From: Adiantum capillus-veneris
Lineage: Eukaryota; Streptophyta; Polypodiopsida; Polypodiales; Pteridaceae
Reading direction: 5' to 3'
Assembly (NCBI GenBank): GCA_014529385.2
Contig: CM043952.1
Coordinates: 60,121,619-60,181,618 of the forward strand
Length of the DNA stretch: 60,000 nucleotides
The notes below the pieces were generated by a model, which was not told the DNA's origin, did no database searches, and worked only from the letters and a program-made list of their open reading frames with translations. The position numbers and the translations under genes are program-made. Shown one piece after another: positions 9,781 through 21,100 of this stretch. The first letter of the stretch is position 1, and the number at the start of each line of letters is the position of its first letter.

Positions 9781-10079
9781 CTCCCCCGATCGGAATCAAA
9801 GATTGAGTTGGTTTTCGATTAGAAGCCCTTGTGCTTTCTGGTGCCGGAGGAGGAGGACCAGCCTAAGGCAACAGAGGAGGAAGCATGTAATTCAAGTGCA
9901 GTTGAAAGCTCTGCAAAACCGAGAGATTCTCTTGAGGATGCTTCGAGAGAATGTCGCAAAGCTGGTCGAGGAGAAACTGTAGGTACTCTGTGGAATCAAG
10001 AAACGACACCTTGCTCTGTCTGTTCTTGGGAGGACAAGTATGCTTTTCGAAAAGCACACGACTGAAGCTCTGATACCAC
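9781..10079 (-). mobile_element. 299-bp minimal interior between LTRs (TRIM-like)
   Basis: On the minus strand it starts with the primer site (10078-10067) and ends in CCGATCGGGGGAG, a PPT-like purine run next to the LTR at 9336-9780. Between them is one open stretch (MARGARP-start frame, 10105 downward) with no known domain. A retroelement interior of 0.3 kb without gag or pol is typical of TRIM elements, but here the two flanking LTRs differ, so recombination between elements is also possible. Confidence 0.45.
10067..10078 (-). other. Primer binding site, initiator-Met tRNA type
   Basis: The minus strand reads TGGTATCAGAGC, identical to the site at 8290-8301, one base from the LTR starting at 10080. 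Confidence 0.8.
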
Positions 10080-10149
10080 TTAACGGGACGGGCACCACGT
10101 GCCAACTAAAAGAACAGACTTTAACAGACGTTTAGCACTTCAAGCCACA

Positions 10150-10154
<5 letters not shown>

Positions 10155-10192
<38 letters not shown>
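10155..10192 (+). repeat. (GA)n microsatellite in LTR
   Basis: About 19 GA units at the position where the sister LTR units at 8965 and 9195 have only CTCTCTCT. The expansion is specific to this copy. Confidence 0.97.
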
Positions 10193-10196
<4 letters not shown>

Positions 10197-10547
10197 ATCC
10201 ACATGAGACGTTGAATGACGGAGTTGCACTCCCAGACTACAATGGCCCCAAACGATGGGGCCCCTTTTGGTAATTCTTTATATTGCTCTGACCTTGTAGA
10301 ACTCTGAGAACTCTCCTTTGCTTCACCTCCTAGTAGAATGCAAGAGAGATAACCCAACCCACTTATTTAAAGACCCTTGGCCTCATCTAAAAGCAATACA
10401 TTAAAAGCATCAAGTCTAAAAGTATCTAGTCCAAAAGCTAGCACCCAAAGGACTCTCTGTACAGCGCTACCACGTCACCATCCTACAACGCAACTTGCAG
10501 AATTCCATACAGCATGCCACATCATCAACCTCCACGCAATTAGAGTT

Positions 10548-10569
10548 TGTGTGTGTGTGTGTGTGTGTG
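10548..10569 (+). repeat. (GT)n microsatellite
   Basis: Eleven GT units inside the LTR at 10080-10822. Confidence 0.95.
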
Positions 10570-11504
10570 ATCTATTTTAGGATTCATGCCCCTCAACCGG
10601 TTCCTGTAAGTTGAGTTAGGTTAGGATTAAAATCCAAACCTTCTTTAGTCTTTAGGCCACTCGGCCAACTTCAGTGAGTTGGTAAAACTTCTTCTTCTCC
10701 TGCTTCTACTAGGGTTTAGGGCTTAGGCTCCTCGGCCAGGATTTGCAAGTTGGCTAGGGTTAGGCTTAGGGAGTCTTGACCCTCTTGGTCTTCAATGGTT
10801 AGCACCCCAATAGTTTGTGACAGGGGTGGACACGCTGACAATACTCTTCTAAGTGATTTAATAATATGTAAGTTAACCATAAGTATGTCGTACCCATTTT
10901 GGAAAAAGGCTTAATAAGCCGAATCTCAGAAAATAATGGTCGCAAGTGGCGTAGCAGCATGGAATGCGCGACGAGCACCCAGATGGTTGTGCAACAGTCA
11001 AACACATGGGCGTGCAAGCAAGGCGAGACAAGCATGGCATGGGACGCGCATGTCAGTGTTGTGGGCAGAGCATAAGGAAGACCGCTTGCAAGATTTTTTT
11101 CATACATGAATTGCCGTTTTGGAACACCTCGACACAGCTGCTTGGTTGGTTATGTGATATCATCAGAAGGGTAATTGTGTGGTGGTGATGAGTTCGAGTC
11201 CACTGTCTCCCCTCTTCCTTTTTATGAGGATATGACAACAATCTCCTAAGTGGTAAGCAACGCGGAATCTTGGCAGGTATCGAGGTAGTTTATTATCAAG
11301 CCTACCAGTATGTACTCCTACCATAAGTTTTGGGTTTGTGGTTGGAAATTCCTTAAGAACTAACTGATTGACATACTCTTACAAACATGTCTTTGTTTGA
11401 GCGCGAGAGGTGAAATGTTTGCAACACTTTCTCTACTCGCTGACAAGAGTGATACTGATGATTAAATCAAATTGATATGATGAAGTTAGTGCATCTAAGA
11501 CATC

Positions 11505-11735
11505 TGCTAGAGATCAATGCAATCTGGAATCTGGATGTGATGACTAAATAGTTCAGTTTAAGTCTAAGATCTTGTTGTGGAAAAAGATGTAAATGTGATC
11601 CTAGTGCATCAATAGTTCTATCTAGATGAGATGCCTAGATATTAATCTTAGTGCATCAAAAGTTCCAAAAGGATGAGATGGCTAGATAGTGATCATCAAG
11701 CATCAACGGTTCAAAATTAGATTTGATGACTAGAT
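11505..11735 (+). repeat. Degenerate ~48-bp minisatellite
   Basis: Four to five imperfect units share TTAGTGCATCAAAAGTTC and GATGAGATGCCTAGAT words (clearest at about 11597, 11643 and 11690). Units are diverged, which points to an old array. Confidence 0.6.
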
Positions 11736-12113
11736 TGGTTGTGTGCCTCCGAGTGTTCAATGTTTAGTGTACATATTCCTCCCACTATTTGGGACGTACA
11801 GAGGTACTCTCATTGTCCTTATCCAATTGTATGAGCAATCTATTGCGTTTTTATTGCTCGTGCATCATCCTCTCCCTCTCACATTTTGTTTGTCTCCTCT
11901 CATGTCTTCTTAAACCCCAGGGCCAAAGAGAAAAAGGAGCACGTTACATTGCATGGAAAGGGGTTGTACCAAACATCTGGTATACTAGATGCAAAGGGGT
12001 TGTACAGACACCTCTTAAACTAGATGAATGAAATCTCCCTCTTGAGCTGCAGGTAGTTCAAGATGGTCGAAAAGATCTTTGAGGTCTTTTGGGATTGTTC
12101 CTACAAGGTTAAA

Positions 12114-12114
<1 letters not shown>

Positions 12115-12162
<48 letters not shown>
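12115..12162 (+). repeat. (CT)n microsatellite
   Basis: About 24 CT units followed by a C run. Confidence 0.97.
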
Positions 12163-12165
<3 letters not shown>

Positions 12166-12740
12166 CCCCCCAAAGGGCACCAAGACTACAAAACCCTACC
12201 TCGAACTTCAGCGGCCTGCGCGATGAAGAGGAAGCTGGCGTCGAATGAGTTCTGATAGCACAGAAAAAGAAGTGCTGGAAAGCTCAAATGGTGTGCGGCA
12301 CTGCACTGAATGCGTAGTGCAGCAAAAGACTTCCACTGAACGCTCTTTACATTTCACACGTGATTGCCCCACGAAAAAAGACCTCCAAAAATTCAACTAG
12401 AGTGCATTTGAATTAGGCTAATGTGTAGGAGTAGAGAGAGGGGAGGGAAGGCGGGGATGAGACTCAATCGAGACAAGTTTTATGTTTTATTTGCAGTAAA
12501 TTGGGACCTTTTACTCAACCAAATAAATCCATCACAAATTAGGTAAGTATGCATTTCCATAGAAGCGAAAGTTGATAACACTCTCAACTAGGCAACTCAT
12601 CCTAGTACAAGTGGCATTCAAGTATGAAACTATAAAATTAATCTTGTTGATCTCAGTCTATCTAGTTTTTGTGAACTCAATGACGTTGCTTGTCCAAAAC
12701 AGGTAGACACTCCCTAATCATTATTTTTAGGTCCTTTCCT

Positions 12741-13203
12741 TGTAGATGGTGGGAGCGGCAGGCCTTAGTCGAGCACTTGTATACAGTCGAATTACGTAGT
12801 CGGATCTGGTACTTTTCAATTAACAATGTATAGCCAGTCATAACCCAATCCAGGTACCTATAAATAGGACCCACTACTTCATTTTGAGGGTCGATCTTTA
12901 CGGGATCAATCCTAAAACTTTGACATCACTAGTCAGTTTTGAGTCATTGTACTTGCCGACCTGTTTCTCTTACTATCAATTAGCTCTACTGTAATCAGCA
13001 CTTGGTCCTGATTGTACTTTCTTCCATTATCTGAATTTGCCGGCTTTAGTTCTTGTGTCTAGTATCTGACTTTGTGCTTTTATTTTAGTTCACATATTAT
13101 TTCCATGCTTGTCTGTAATATGAACCTAATTCTCCATCTGATCTGACATCTAACTTTAAATCTCCAACCTGAAACAGCTGTCAGAAGTAACTAGCTCATT
13201 CAA
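12741..13203 (+). repeat. 5' LTR of the LARD
   Basis: 463 bp. It shares with 17138-17676 blocks such as CCTATAAATAGGAC (TATA box, about 12857), TTTGACATCACTAGTCAGT, and CCATCTGATCTGACATCT. No initiator-Met primer site follows it; the primer tRNA was not identified. Confidence 0.85.
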
Positions 13204-13286
13204 TTTTCGTGATCACGGTGGTGAGCTCAAGCTCTTGAAAGGAACCTATCTCCTAGTTGGAATTTGAAGTTACCTGAATAATTGCA

Positions 13287-16200
13287 ATGCCATCCAGACG
13301 TGCAACAAGAGGCATGAGACCTACTATAGTCTTTGCTGAGGATCAAGACCACATCAGCACGATGGCTGAAGAATTGGAGTCAGGACCTGATGGTGTACTT
13401 GACTGCCGAAATGAGGAGATGGATACCAACCCTTATTGGAGAGATACTGAAGGGCTTGGGGGCTCTCAGCACTCTGCTTAGTCAAGGAGGAGGCATTCAA
13501 AGAGGATTAAAGATGCTCTTGTCCACATGGGTCTCAAAAGTTAGACAACAAGGGTAAAGCAAAGGTTATATCAATGCTAGTGATGGTAGTAGGAGAAACA
13601 AAAGAACAATAACACATCAAAAGTCAGATCAAAAGAATAAACCAGACATTGTAACTACAAAGCCTCCTCCTGCATCATCTTCGCCTTCTCTAGCTATTGC
13701 ACATCCTGATACACCTACGTATTCGTGGTTTGCATCACCATATTCATCAAGCGAGTTTTCATTATCTACATAGATCCTATAGTAGAGCTTCGTCATGGGG
13801 AAAAGAGGAATATTGAGCTCTCAATCCATGAAGGCTATCTTCAATGAGAAAGCTCAAAAAATTGAAGGATTTTAGCAGTTGTGGCCTCAGCAATAGCCCA
13901 ATGTTCTATACCTCATGAGAATATTAGCAAGTACATGTTTCAACTAAATGAGTGAGCACTATTCAAGATATGGGATATGGAGATGGAAGTCGAAGCTACT
14001 TGGATACCATTTGATGTTACAATCATCAAGTAGGTCATTGATACTTTCAACTCAGATACATGCATGGTCACAATCAATTGTTGGACTCTTCGTATAATTG
14101 TTGCAGCGCTATTCCATGTTTTCAGACTACCCTTTGATTCAAAACGCCAGCCGTGCACAGGAGACACGATTAGTAGTTTTCTAAAGAAAACTCCTCAAGC
14201 CAGGAAGAAGCAAAAAGATGATGGCCAAGGCATTTTAGTCCTAGCATTGGAACACAAAGCAACGTACAAATTTTCTGCTATAGCTATCAATTTAAAATAC
14301 AACCCCACATATGGGTCTAGAAAGATGTTCAGCATGCTTTTGACTAGAACAATGATCACTAAGGTGGTGATCAATCTGAGTTCCATCGTATTTAATAGTG
14401 TAATGACCCAAACAACAAAAGTACAAACCCAATATCTATTCAAAGCATGGTATGTCTAGCAATTTTTTATTGAGCAACCATTATATCGGTGCATGTGAAT
14501 GTTCGGTTTTCTATGTTGAAGACAGTGGAGGCAAAGCACCTAAGGACTAGACTACTGGTCTACAATCCTAGATAGAACATATTTCTATGGTGACACTCAA
14601 AACAAAGAAGGACATGGAATAGACCAAAGCTGGAATATCCATATCAACACCTAAGAAGCAAAAATTGACGAAGGAATTTTGGGACCGGTTCAAGTCTCGG
14701 AGCAAGCAAGGTGTTGCGGCATCAACTATTCTCGACACTACAGAGTCAATATTTGGTAAAGTCCTAGGAACTTCAACACATAAAGCATTTGTGCTATCAG
14801 GATCCCCACTAGAGACTGCCACTAAATAGCCGAAGAACTCTGATCATGCCACAACTTTTGAACAAACCATTGAGGTAACCTCTATTGTTATGGAAACATT
14901 AATAGATAGGTTGCAGGCTTTGCGAAAGAACAAAATGGTGGGCACTCTCATAATGGAAACATTTGGGAAGTTAACTATACCATATAAGATGCATGTCCTC
15001 ACCTACCGAACTGACATGATAGAGATAAAGATTGTGATTGATGGTTGCGTAGCCACAATCCAAATAGGATGGAACACCGTAGTCAATGATATAGGTTAGA
15101 TCATGGACGCCCAAAGCTCTATCATACAATCTAATATCACTCGTTTGAAGGCTAAGCTTGAAAAGGAGATTATCTGAAGAACAAAGGTTCAAAGAAAATC
15201 TTCACATTAAAGATATTTTGCTCAATCTGGAATGTAAACAAGAACAGGACCAAAAGTCTATCAACAAGGGACTTCAACAACAAGTAACTGCTGAAACTCC
15301 AAAACTCAACTTTGAGTGCATATAAATGGAAGTTGACCAAGGATAAGAGAAGAGGCACTTGGATTAGAAGATCATACCACTAAATAGTCAAAAAGTAGTG
15401 CATATAGTTTTAAAACAATCTATCTTGGATAAGTACACCTACCAATCCCTAGTAGAAATATCTGATCTTGATGGAAACTTAATATTGAATTGTGAAGATT
15501 TGAAAAACTTGGCAAACACCACAAAAAAGGACATGGAAGAAAAGACCTCAATCTACAATGATACATTGGCTAACCAGGCTCTGATAGAGCATCTTGCCCA
15601 TGATTTGGATGAAGATAAAAGTGAAGACAATGAGGGGCGAGACCACAACAAAGGGTTTGGGGAGGGAACTTGTGAGAAGAGGGATGATGACAACGAAAAC
15701 CCCCTCCACCTCCTCTAGCTCTTGGATAAGAAACAGGAGGCATCAAGACTAGCACAACACAAGGAGAAGCAAAGGGTAGTAGCAAAGTAGGGCTCTCACT
15801 GGAGCAAATAAAGGAAAAGCTTATATCCAATACCTTAGCCTGAACAAAAGGTTATGATATGAAAAGGCCCTCTAGATCCATAATTTTTTACATGTATTTA
15901 GATATGGAGAGGTTCCATATGTTGTATGTAGGTGGAAAAAGAATGATTGACCAATGAAAGATAATCAGCTATCATGAACATGCAATATGCAGGCTGCCTC
16001 CACACCCCAACACCATCCAATTGCTGGATAGGGAGGGATGATCTACTGGTGAACTGTCAGGATCAGCAATTAACTACAATGAATGTCCAAAACCTGGATC
16101 TATAGTTGGAAATGTTGTTGGGCAACCACCCTTTGTACAAGTGTATGAAAGATATCAGATTGGGGATGCAGACACTGTTGACAAAAATGCAGATTATCAT

Positions 16201-17110
16201 GCGGATTCTGAATTAGAAAGTGAAAATATTTCTTGAAAACAATGTATTCAACGGTAGAGATGCCAAGACAAAAATGAGGCTCTGGGAACATGAAACCGCC
16301 TTAAAAATTTTGTTCCATCTACTTTGGATCCTGTTGAAAATGATGATTCAAAAGAACCGGATGATAATGAATTTCATTAAATTAGTGCCTGATTTCTCGG
16401 TACTCTTGTACGCCTTACCAGTGAAAGATGATGAGCTTCCTAGTCTCTACCTTCCTATGTATCCAAAATACAATGAAGCAGCTGATAAGGAAAGATACAT
16501 CAGAGAATGGTACGCACAGAGTAAAGCCCTCTGGGTCACATGGAAGAACGTGCTCAATGACACTGAATAAAAAACATTAGTATCAGAGCTAAAAAATGAG
16601 CTAATAAACTTTAGAGGAATGATGATGTAGTGGAGGAGCTAGATCAGTGTATTGATAAAGTCTACAAATGAGCTGCTCCAATTGTCCATTGAAGCATCAA
16701 AGATTCCTGAGAGAGAGCTGGCCAACATAGTAGCCTCTAAACCTCGATTTAAAAAAATGGTTGAAATCTTGTTTAACACTTGGATCAAGGCCAATCAAAC
16801 AAATCTAGCTGCTTGTACACTGCATCGATTTGTCATAAGCTCGCCAAAGCCAGACTCACTAGAGGAAAGAAAACTTTCTATGATGATGATATGAAGATAT
16901 GGAATGCTCTAATGCCATAGAAAGTTGAGATGATGACTGATCACAGGGAGCAACTGGAGCGAGAGGCCCTGTAGTGCTCAAAGAACAAGTCAACCTTGGA
17001 CACTTTAGGTCCCATCCAAACTGTTCAATAGGAAACACTGAAGAAGGCTCCAGATTAATAGAAGCAAAAGCATTAATATCAGATGGACATCTGGAATTTT
17101 GGAGATACAC
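13287..17110 (+). pseudogene. Long decayed ORF of unknown function (ORF3-like)
   Basis: The plausible start is ATG 13287 (MPSRRATRG), 84 bases past the LTR. Legible segments: SSSPSLAIAHPDTPTYSW (about 13675), a basic stretch (14064-14459), a coiled-coil-like segment (about 15180-15290), ILDKYTYQSLVEISDLDGN (15419 onward), VLLYALPVKDDE (about 16400) and DMKIWNALMP...VEMM (about 16890). Each has a counterpart in the same order on the minus strand between 44000 and 40690. Stops and shifts occur every 100-400 bases. No known domain was recognised; conservation of protein-level motifs suggests it was once translated. Confidence 0.55.
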
Positions 17111-17118
17111 CAAAATTC

Positions 17119-17137
17119 AAAGAAAGGGGGGGAGGAA
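17119..17137 (+). other. Polypurine tract of the LARD
   Basis: AAAGAAAGGGGGGGAGGAA abuts the right LTR. The counterpart beside the LTR at 34489-35025 is AAAGGGAAGGAGGA on the minus strand. Confidence 0.88.
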
Positions 17138-17676
17138 TGTAGATGGTGGAAATTGGGGTGCTTGTATATAGTCAAATTACATGGTAGGATCAGGTATTTA
17201 CCATCTATAATTATCATAGTAATTGTAACAATGTACAATCAGTCATCATAACCTAATCCGAGTACCTATAAATAGGACTCGCTACTTCATTTTGAGGATG
17301 GTCAGTCATTAAGATATCTATCCCAAGTCTTTGACATCACTAGTCAGTCTTGAGTCATTGTACTTCTTGAGATGTTGCTCTTATTATCAATTAGCTCTAT
17401 TGTAATTAGCACTTGGTTCCAGTTGTACTTTCTTCCATTATTTTAATATACCAACTTTAGTTATTGTGTCCAATATCTGACTTTGTACTTTTTGTTTAGT
17501 TGTACTTTCTTCCATTATTTGAATATGCCAGCTTCAGTTCTTGTATCCAACATCTAGCTTTGTACTTTTTGATTTCCATACTTGTCTGAAGTTTAAACTT
17601 GATTCTCCATCTGATCTGACATCTTACTTTAAATCTCCAACTTGGAATAGGTATGAAAAGTGACCAGTTCATTCCA
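17138..17676 (+). repeat. 3' LTR of the LARD, with internal duplication
   Basis: 539 bp, longer than its partner because of a 77-bp tandem duplication (TGTACTTTCTTCC at 17424 and again at 17501). The TATA-like CTATAAATAGGAC lies near 17267. Confidence 0.85.
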
Positions 17677-18078
17677 ATCCTTTTTGCTTTGATGCCATGA
17701 GCATGCACATGGCATGTTATAGGAAAAATAATGCTAAGGATGGGTCTTATAGCATCTTATGTGTGTATAGGTTTGAAATTTATACAAGATGTAGGTAAGT
17801 TTGCACAAGCAAAGCGCTAGAAACTAACAAAGTACTAACAATGATTGCACTTGATCACCCTCTTGGAGTTTGAATATGATAGATTGGAAAGATCCTTTTT
17901 ATTATAAGAACTATGTCGTAGATATGATAAATGCTAGTAGTCTTTAATATCTCAAAAATATCTGCATCTCAAAGTGAGACTACATATAGGAGTTTTCTCT
18001 CCACTTTCTCTTGCTATTGACCCCCTTTTTTGCCCTCTTTTTTGATAACTTGGAACATCCAATGTTACTTTATACTCA
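17677..18078. other. Spacer between two retrotransposons
   Basis: Four hundred A/T-rich bases with no gene-like frame and no repeat seen. Confidence 0.6.
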
Positions 18079-18083
18079 TATTG

Positions 18084-18232
18084 TGTTAGTGTCTGATCTG
18101 TCAGGGCACTTACTTTTTGAGTGTAACTAAGGTCTTAGCTTTAAGCCTTAGGGGTTTGTTTACACAAGAACTTTATGCCTAGTTAGTTTTAAAGTCTTGA
18201 AGGGTCATATGGTGTGTAATAGTTTTCGGATG
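18084..18232 (+). repeat. Truncated 5' LTR
   Basis: It aligns base for base with 25482-25630 (both 149 bp) with a few substitutions, then changes abruptly to interior sequence at GGGGACAA. The missing 232 bp would include most of the LTR end and the primer site. Confidence 0.88.
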
Positions 18233-18273
18233 GGGACAATTTACCACAACACTCATATGGCACAAGGTCTAGA

Positions 18274-19131
18274 CTAAGAAGAGAGTTTGCTGGAAGGGGA
18301 AGACATGAAGAAGAGTCGAGTAGTGATGACCAAGAAGTACCTGTAAGGGGGCTTGCTGCAGGAGAGGAAACTATTGGGGCGGGGACTGAACTGCAAGAAC
18401 CTGAACACATGCTGCAGGAGACCCCACCTGCAAACCAAGAAGTCCAACAGACAACTCCTCCCATAGTAAACCCACTTTTGGGACAATTGGTTAATGTACT
18501 GTTGACTCAGTCAATCTTAAGGACAAGAAGACAATTGCAATTTGTACCATCACGAACAAGTACTTTACCGTTTAATCCACTCCCGGTAAGAGTACTCAAA
18601 ACACTTTTGACACCTCCAATGGCTGCACCAAATCCCAAAGTGGGGGCGGCAAAGTTCAGCGGGAAAAAATCCCAAGATGTTGATAGCCATGTTGGTCAGT
18701 TTCAAACAAGGTGGTTTGCAAGTGGTTATGAGGTGTTACATCCAGATGTAGTGAAGAAAGAGCATTTTGCAGCAACACTGCAGGATAAGGCCATGGACTA
18801 GTTCTTGCAGTATGGCATGGCAGATTTTGTTGATTATAATGATTTGAGGCAGAGATTTATATTAAGGTTCAGGGAAGATAAAACACCTGAAGACAGTTTG
18901 AAGAAGTTGAGAAAATTGAAGCAGAAAGATTTGTTGGTTGAAGATTATGCAAAGAAGTTCATAAACTTAAATAATAGGTTAGAAGAAGCACAACAACCTT
19001 CTATGGAGCAATTGGGAGACTATTTTTGTAAGGGACTCAAAAAGGAGTTCATAAGTGCAGTAGCAAGGAGACCCCCATTAGCAAATGCACAGGATTTTAC
19101 TGATTTGGTGGAAGCAGCTTGCAAGAGCTGA
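18274..19131 (+). pseudogene. Gag of the Tat-like element
   Basis: The legible capsid-type region is LKKLRKLKQKDLLVEDYAKKFINL then QLGDYFCKGLKKEFISAV, typical of Retrotrans_gag (Leu/Lys-rich helices ending before a nucleocapsid). One stop near 18799 splits it into 18409-18801 and 18805-19131, in the same frame. No CCHC knuckle was found after it; an acidic, Ser-rich stretch follows (19180-19260). Confidence 0.75.
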
Positions 19132-19280
19132 AAGAAGATATGGAGGTAAGGCATAACTAAAGGAGAAGAAGAAGAAGAAGACTGAGGATTCAGACTCAGA
19201 GTCGGAAGAGTCAGAGTCACCGATGATTCATATCAGGATACTGACGTTGACACTCAGAGAGGGGGTGTACCACCTGAGGA

Positions 19281-20121
19281 TTGGAATTTGTTATAAGGTC
19301 ATTGGATGATCAGGGAAGAAGGACTTTAGAACACAGTCCAACTATGCTGCAAGAACAGGTTGGTGGTGATGAATTTTATGATGCTTTCTTCACAGGTCCC
19401 ATGACAATCACAATTAAACAAATGTTGAGGTTGGTACCTGCATTTTCACAACAACTAATAAAAAGACTTACTAAGGAAGTAGCAGGAAAGAATCAGTTAA
19501 CAAGAATGTATACTGAGGAAACTGATTGTAGGGAAGTTTGTGAAGTTCAACCTTTCGATGTTGATTACGAGGTACCAGCCGTAGGGGCTTCTATTGGAAA
19601 GGTGTTTTTCCCTGATGTACTCTTGGATGGGGGATCAGGAGTTACTGTCTTCCCGGAGTCAACTTACAAACGATTGAATCTCTTGAAGTGGGATCCAGCT
19701 CCTTTTCAGGTGAAAATGGTGGACCAGAGGCGAGTTCAACCTTTGAGAATTCTGAGGAATTTGCAGATCTCTGTTGGGGGACTGCAGTTTGTAGCCAACT
19801 TTGTAGTACTCAAGTTGGAAGAATGTTCATTCTTATCCAATAATGTTGGGAAGACCATGGTTAAGAGCAACAAGAGTAAAGCAGTTGTGGGGAGCAGACT
19901 CCATTGTGATCAAAAGAGGAAAGAAGAAAGTTAGAATGCAAATGGATGCTAGAAAGGTAATACAGCCAGGTTTCAGGGCACTACATGCAGAGGGACTGAA
20001 CATGGTAGAAGAAATTGGAGAGGATGTAGAAGAAGAATTTATGAGAACCAATTCATCAGTGGTACCTATTTTTGAAGTGGATGTTCAAAACATAGCAACT
20101 AAGTATGTTTTGCACCATTAG
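19281..20121 (+). pseudogene. Aspartic protease region
   Basis: Residues 110-125 of the 19281 frame read FPDVLLDGGSGVTVFPE, with the D-G-G-S-G form of the catalytic aspartate loop used by Tat-type elements. It is followed by NLQISVGGLQFVANFVVLKL and, after a frameshift near 19840, LGRPWLRATR, the flap-end motif. The protease would cut the polyprotein during maturation. Confidence 0.8.
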
Positions 20122-20235
20122 GATAATGGGTTGAAGTCTTTGACTCAAGAAGCACTGATTGCTCAGGGTAAGCAGTCAACTACCAAATTGGGTGATGAGT
20201 TGTTGAAAAATTTGCAGATTGGAAATAAAGAATAA

Positions 20236-21100
20236 TTGGAAGCTATTGAAGCAGTAAAGCAGGCAGAAAGAGCTTTTGAACATCAGATGGAAAGAATTGC
20301 TAGGGTCACTCAGGATGAACTGCAAGAACTGAACGTGAACACTCAGGAGGAACCACAAACAGTGAGGGTGTCAGCAGAATTGGATGAGGAGTTTAAGGAG
20401 AAACTCAAGGAGTTGTTTTTAGAATTCAAAAATGTTCTTGCATGGAAATATACAGATATGACGGGAGTAGATGCTAGCTTTTGTTAGCACAAAATTAACT
20501 TGAAAGCAGATGCAGTTCCAATCGTACAGCAAAGATACATGATGAATCCTAACTATGCCAAACAGGTTAAAAGAGGAGATTGATAAACTGTTGGATGTGG
20601 GTTTCATACCCATTGGATGAGGTTACTTGGTTGTCACCGATTGTTGTAGTTCCCAAGAAGAATGGAAAGATCAGGGTGTGTGTAGATTACAAGAAACTAA
20701 ATGCTGCAACAGTGAGTGATCCATTTCCATTACCTTTTTGTGATACACTATTGGATGCAGTAGTTGGACATGAGCTTTATAGTTTCTGGATGGTTTAAGT
20801 GGATACAACCATATCTTAATGGCACTTGAAGACAGGGAGAAAACAGCTTTTGTCACTGAGTGGGGAGTTTATGCTAGCAATGTGATGACATTTGGCTTAA
20901 GAATGCTTCACCAACATTTCAGAATGTGGTCCAGCATGTGTCTGCTGAATTCCTTACAACATTTATGAGCGTGTTTTTGGATGATTTTAGTGTTTTTGGA
21001 AAGAAGCAGGAGCATCTTGAGCACTTGAGGTTGTGTTTTTAGAAATGCAAGGAATTCAGACTGTCTCACTGAACCCAGCCAAGTGTGCATTTGCAGTTAA
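20236..21100 (+). pseudogene. Reverse transcriptase
   Basis: The approach region is FKNVLAWKYTDMTGVD (20430). RT motifs are PKKNGKIRVCVDYKKLNAA (20657), YSFWMV (20785, shifted) and the active site VFLDDFSVFG (20970-21000), with both Asp present. The frame is broken by stops at 20485, 20796 and 21040. RT copies element RNA to DNA. Confidence 0.88.

Larger units (their letters stand above)
10080..10822 (-). repeat. 743-bp LTR related to the split LTR at 1998/8825
   Basis: The primer site lies directly outside its left end and its right end is TTTGTGACA, as in the Ty3 chromovirus LTR. On the minus strand it shows TATAAAG (10276-10282), GGGGCCCCATCGTTTGGGGCC and a tail with GGCACGTGGTGCCCGTCCCG. 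This is the same order as in 8825-9286. It contains (GA)n at 10155 and (GT)n at 10548. Confidence 0.65.
10823..12740. other. 1.9-kb stretch without a recognised gene
   Basis: No frame matches a known family. It contains a degenerate minisatellite (11505-11735), a (CT)n tract (12115-12162) with a following C run, and a promoter-B-box-like word AGTTCGAGTCC near 11191 without a convincing tRNA fold around it. Confidence 0.6.
12741..17676 (+). mobile_element. Non-autonomous LTR retrotransposon (LARD type)
   Basis: Direct LTRs (12741-13203 and 17138-17676) start TGTAGATGG and end CATTCA/CATTCCA. A strong polypurine tract precedes the right one, giving plus polarity. Flanks TTCCT and ATCCT match at four of five bases. 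The 3.9-kb interior has no gag, protease, RT, RNase H or integrase motif but carries one long decayed reading frame. A large pol-less interior is the definition of a LARD. Its interior and LTR ends match parts of the minus-strand Ty3 element at 34489 onward. Confidence 0.82.

Noticed and set aside
10711-10770. TTTAGGG-like words suggesting interstitial telomere repeats
   Set aside because: Only one or two irregular TTAGGG/TTTAGGG words occur, not a tandem array; the same words occur singly in LTRs.
11185-11205. tRNA B-box-like word AGTTCGAGTCC
   Set aside because: No A-box at the right distance and no cloverleaf; not enough to call a tRNA or SINE.
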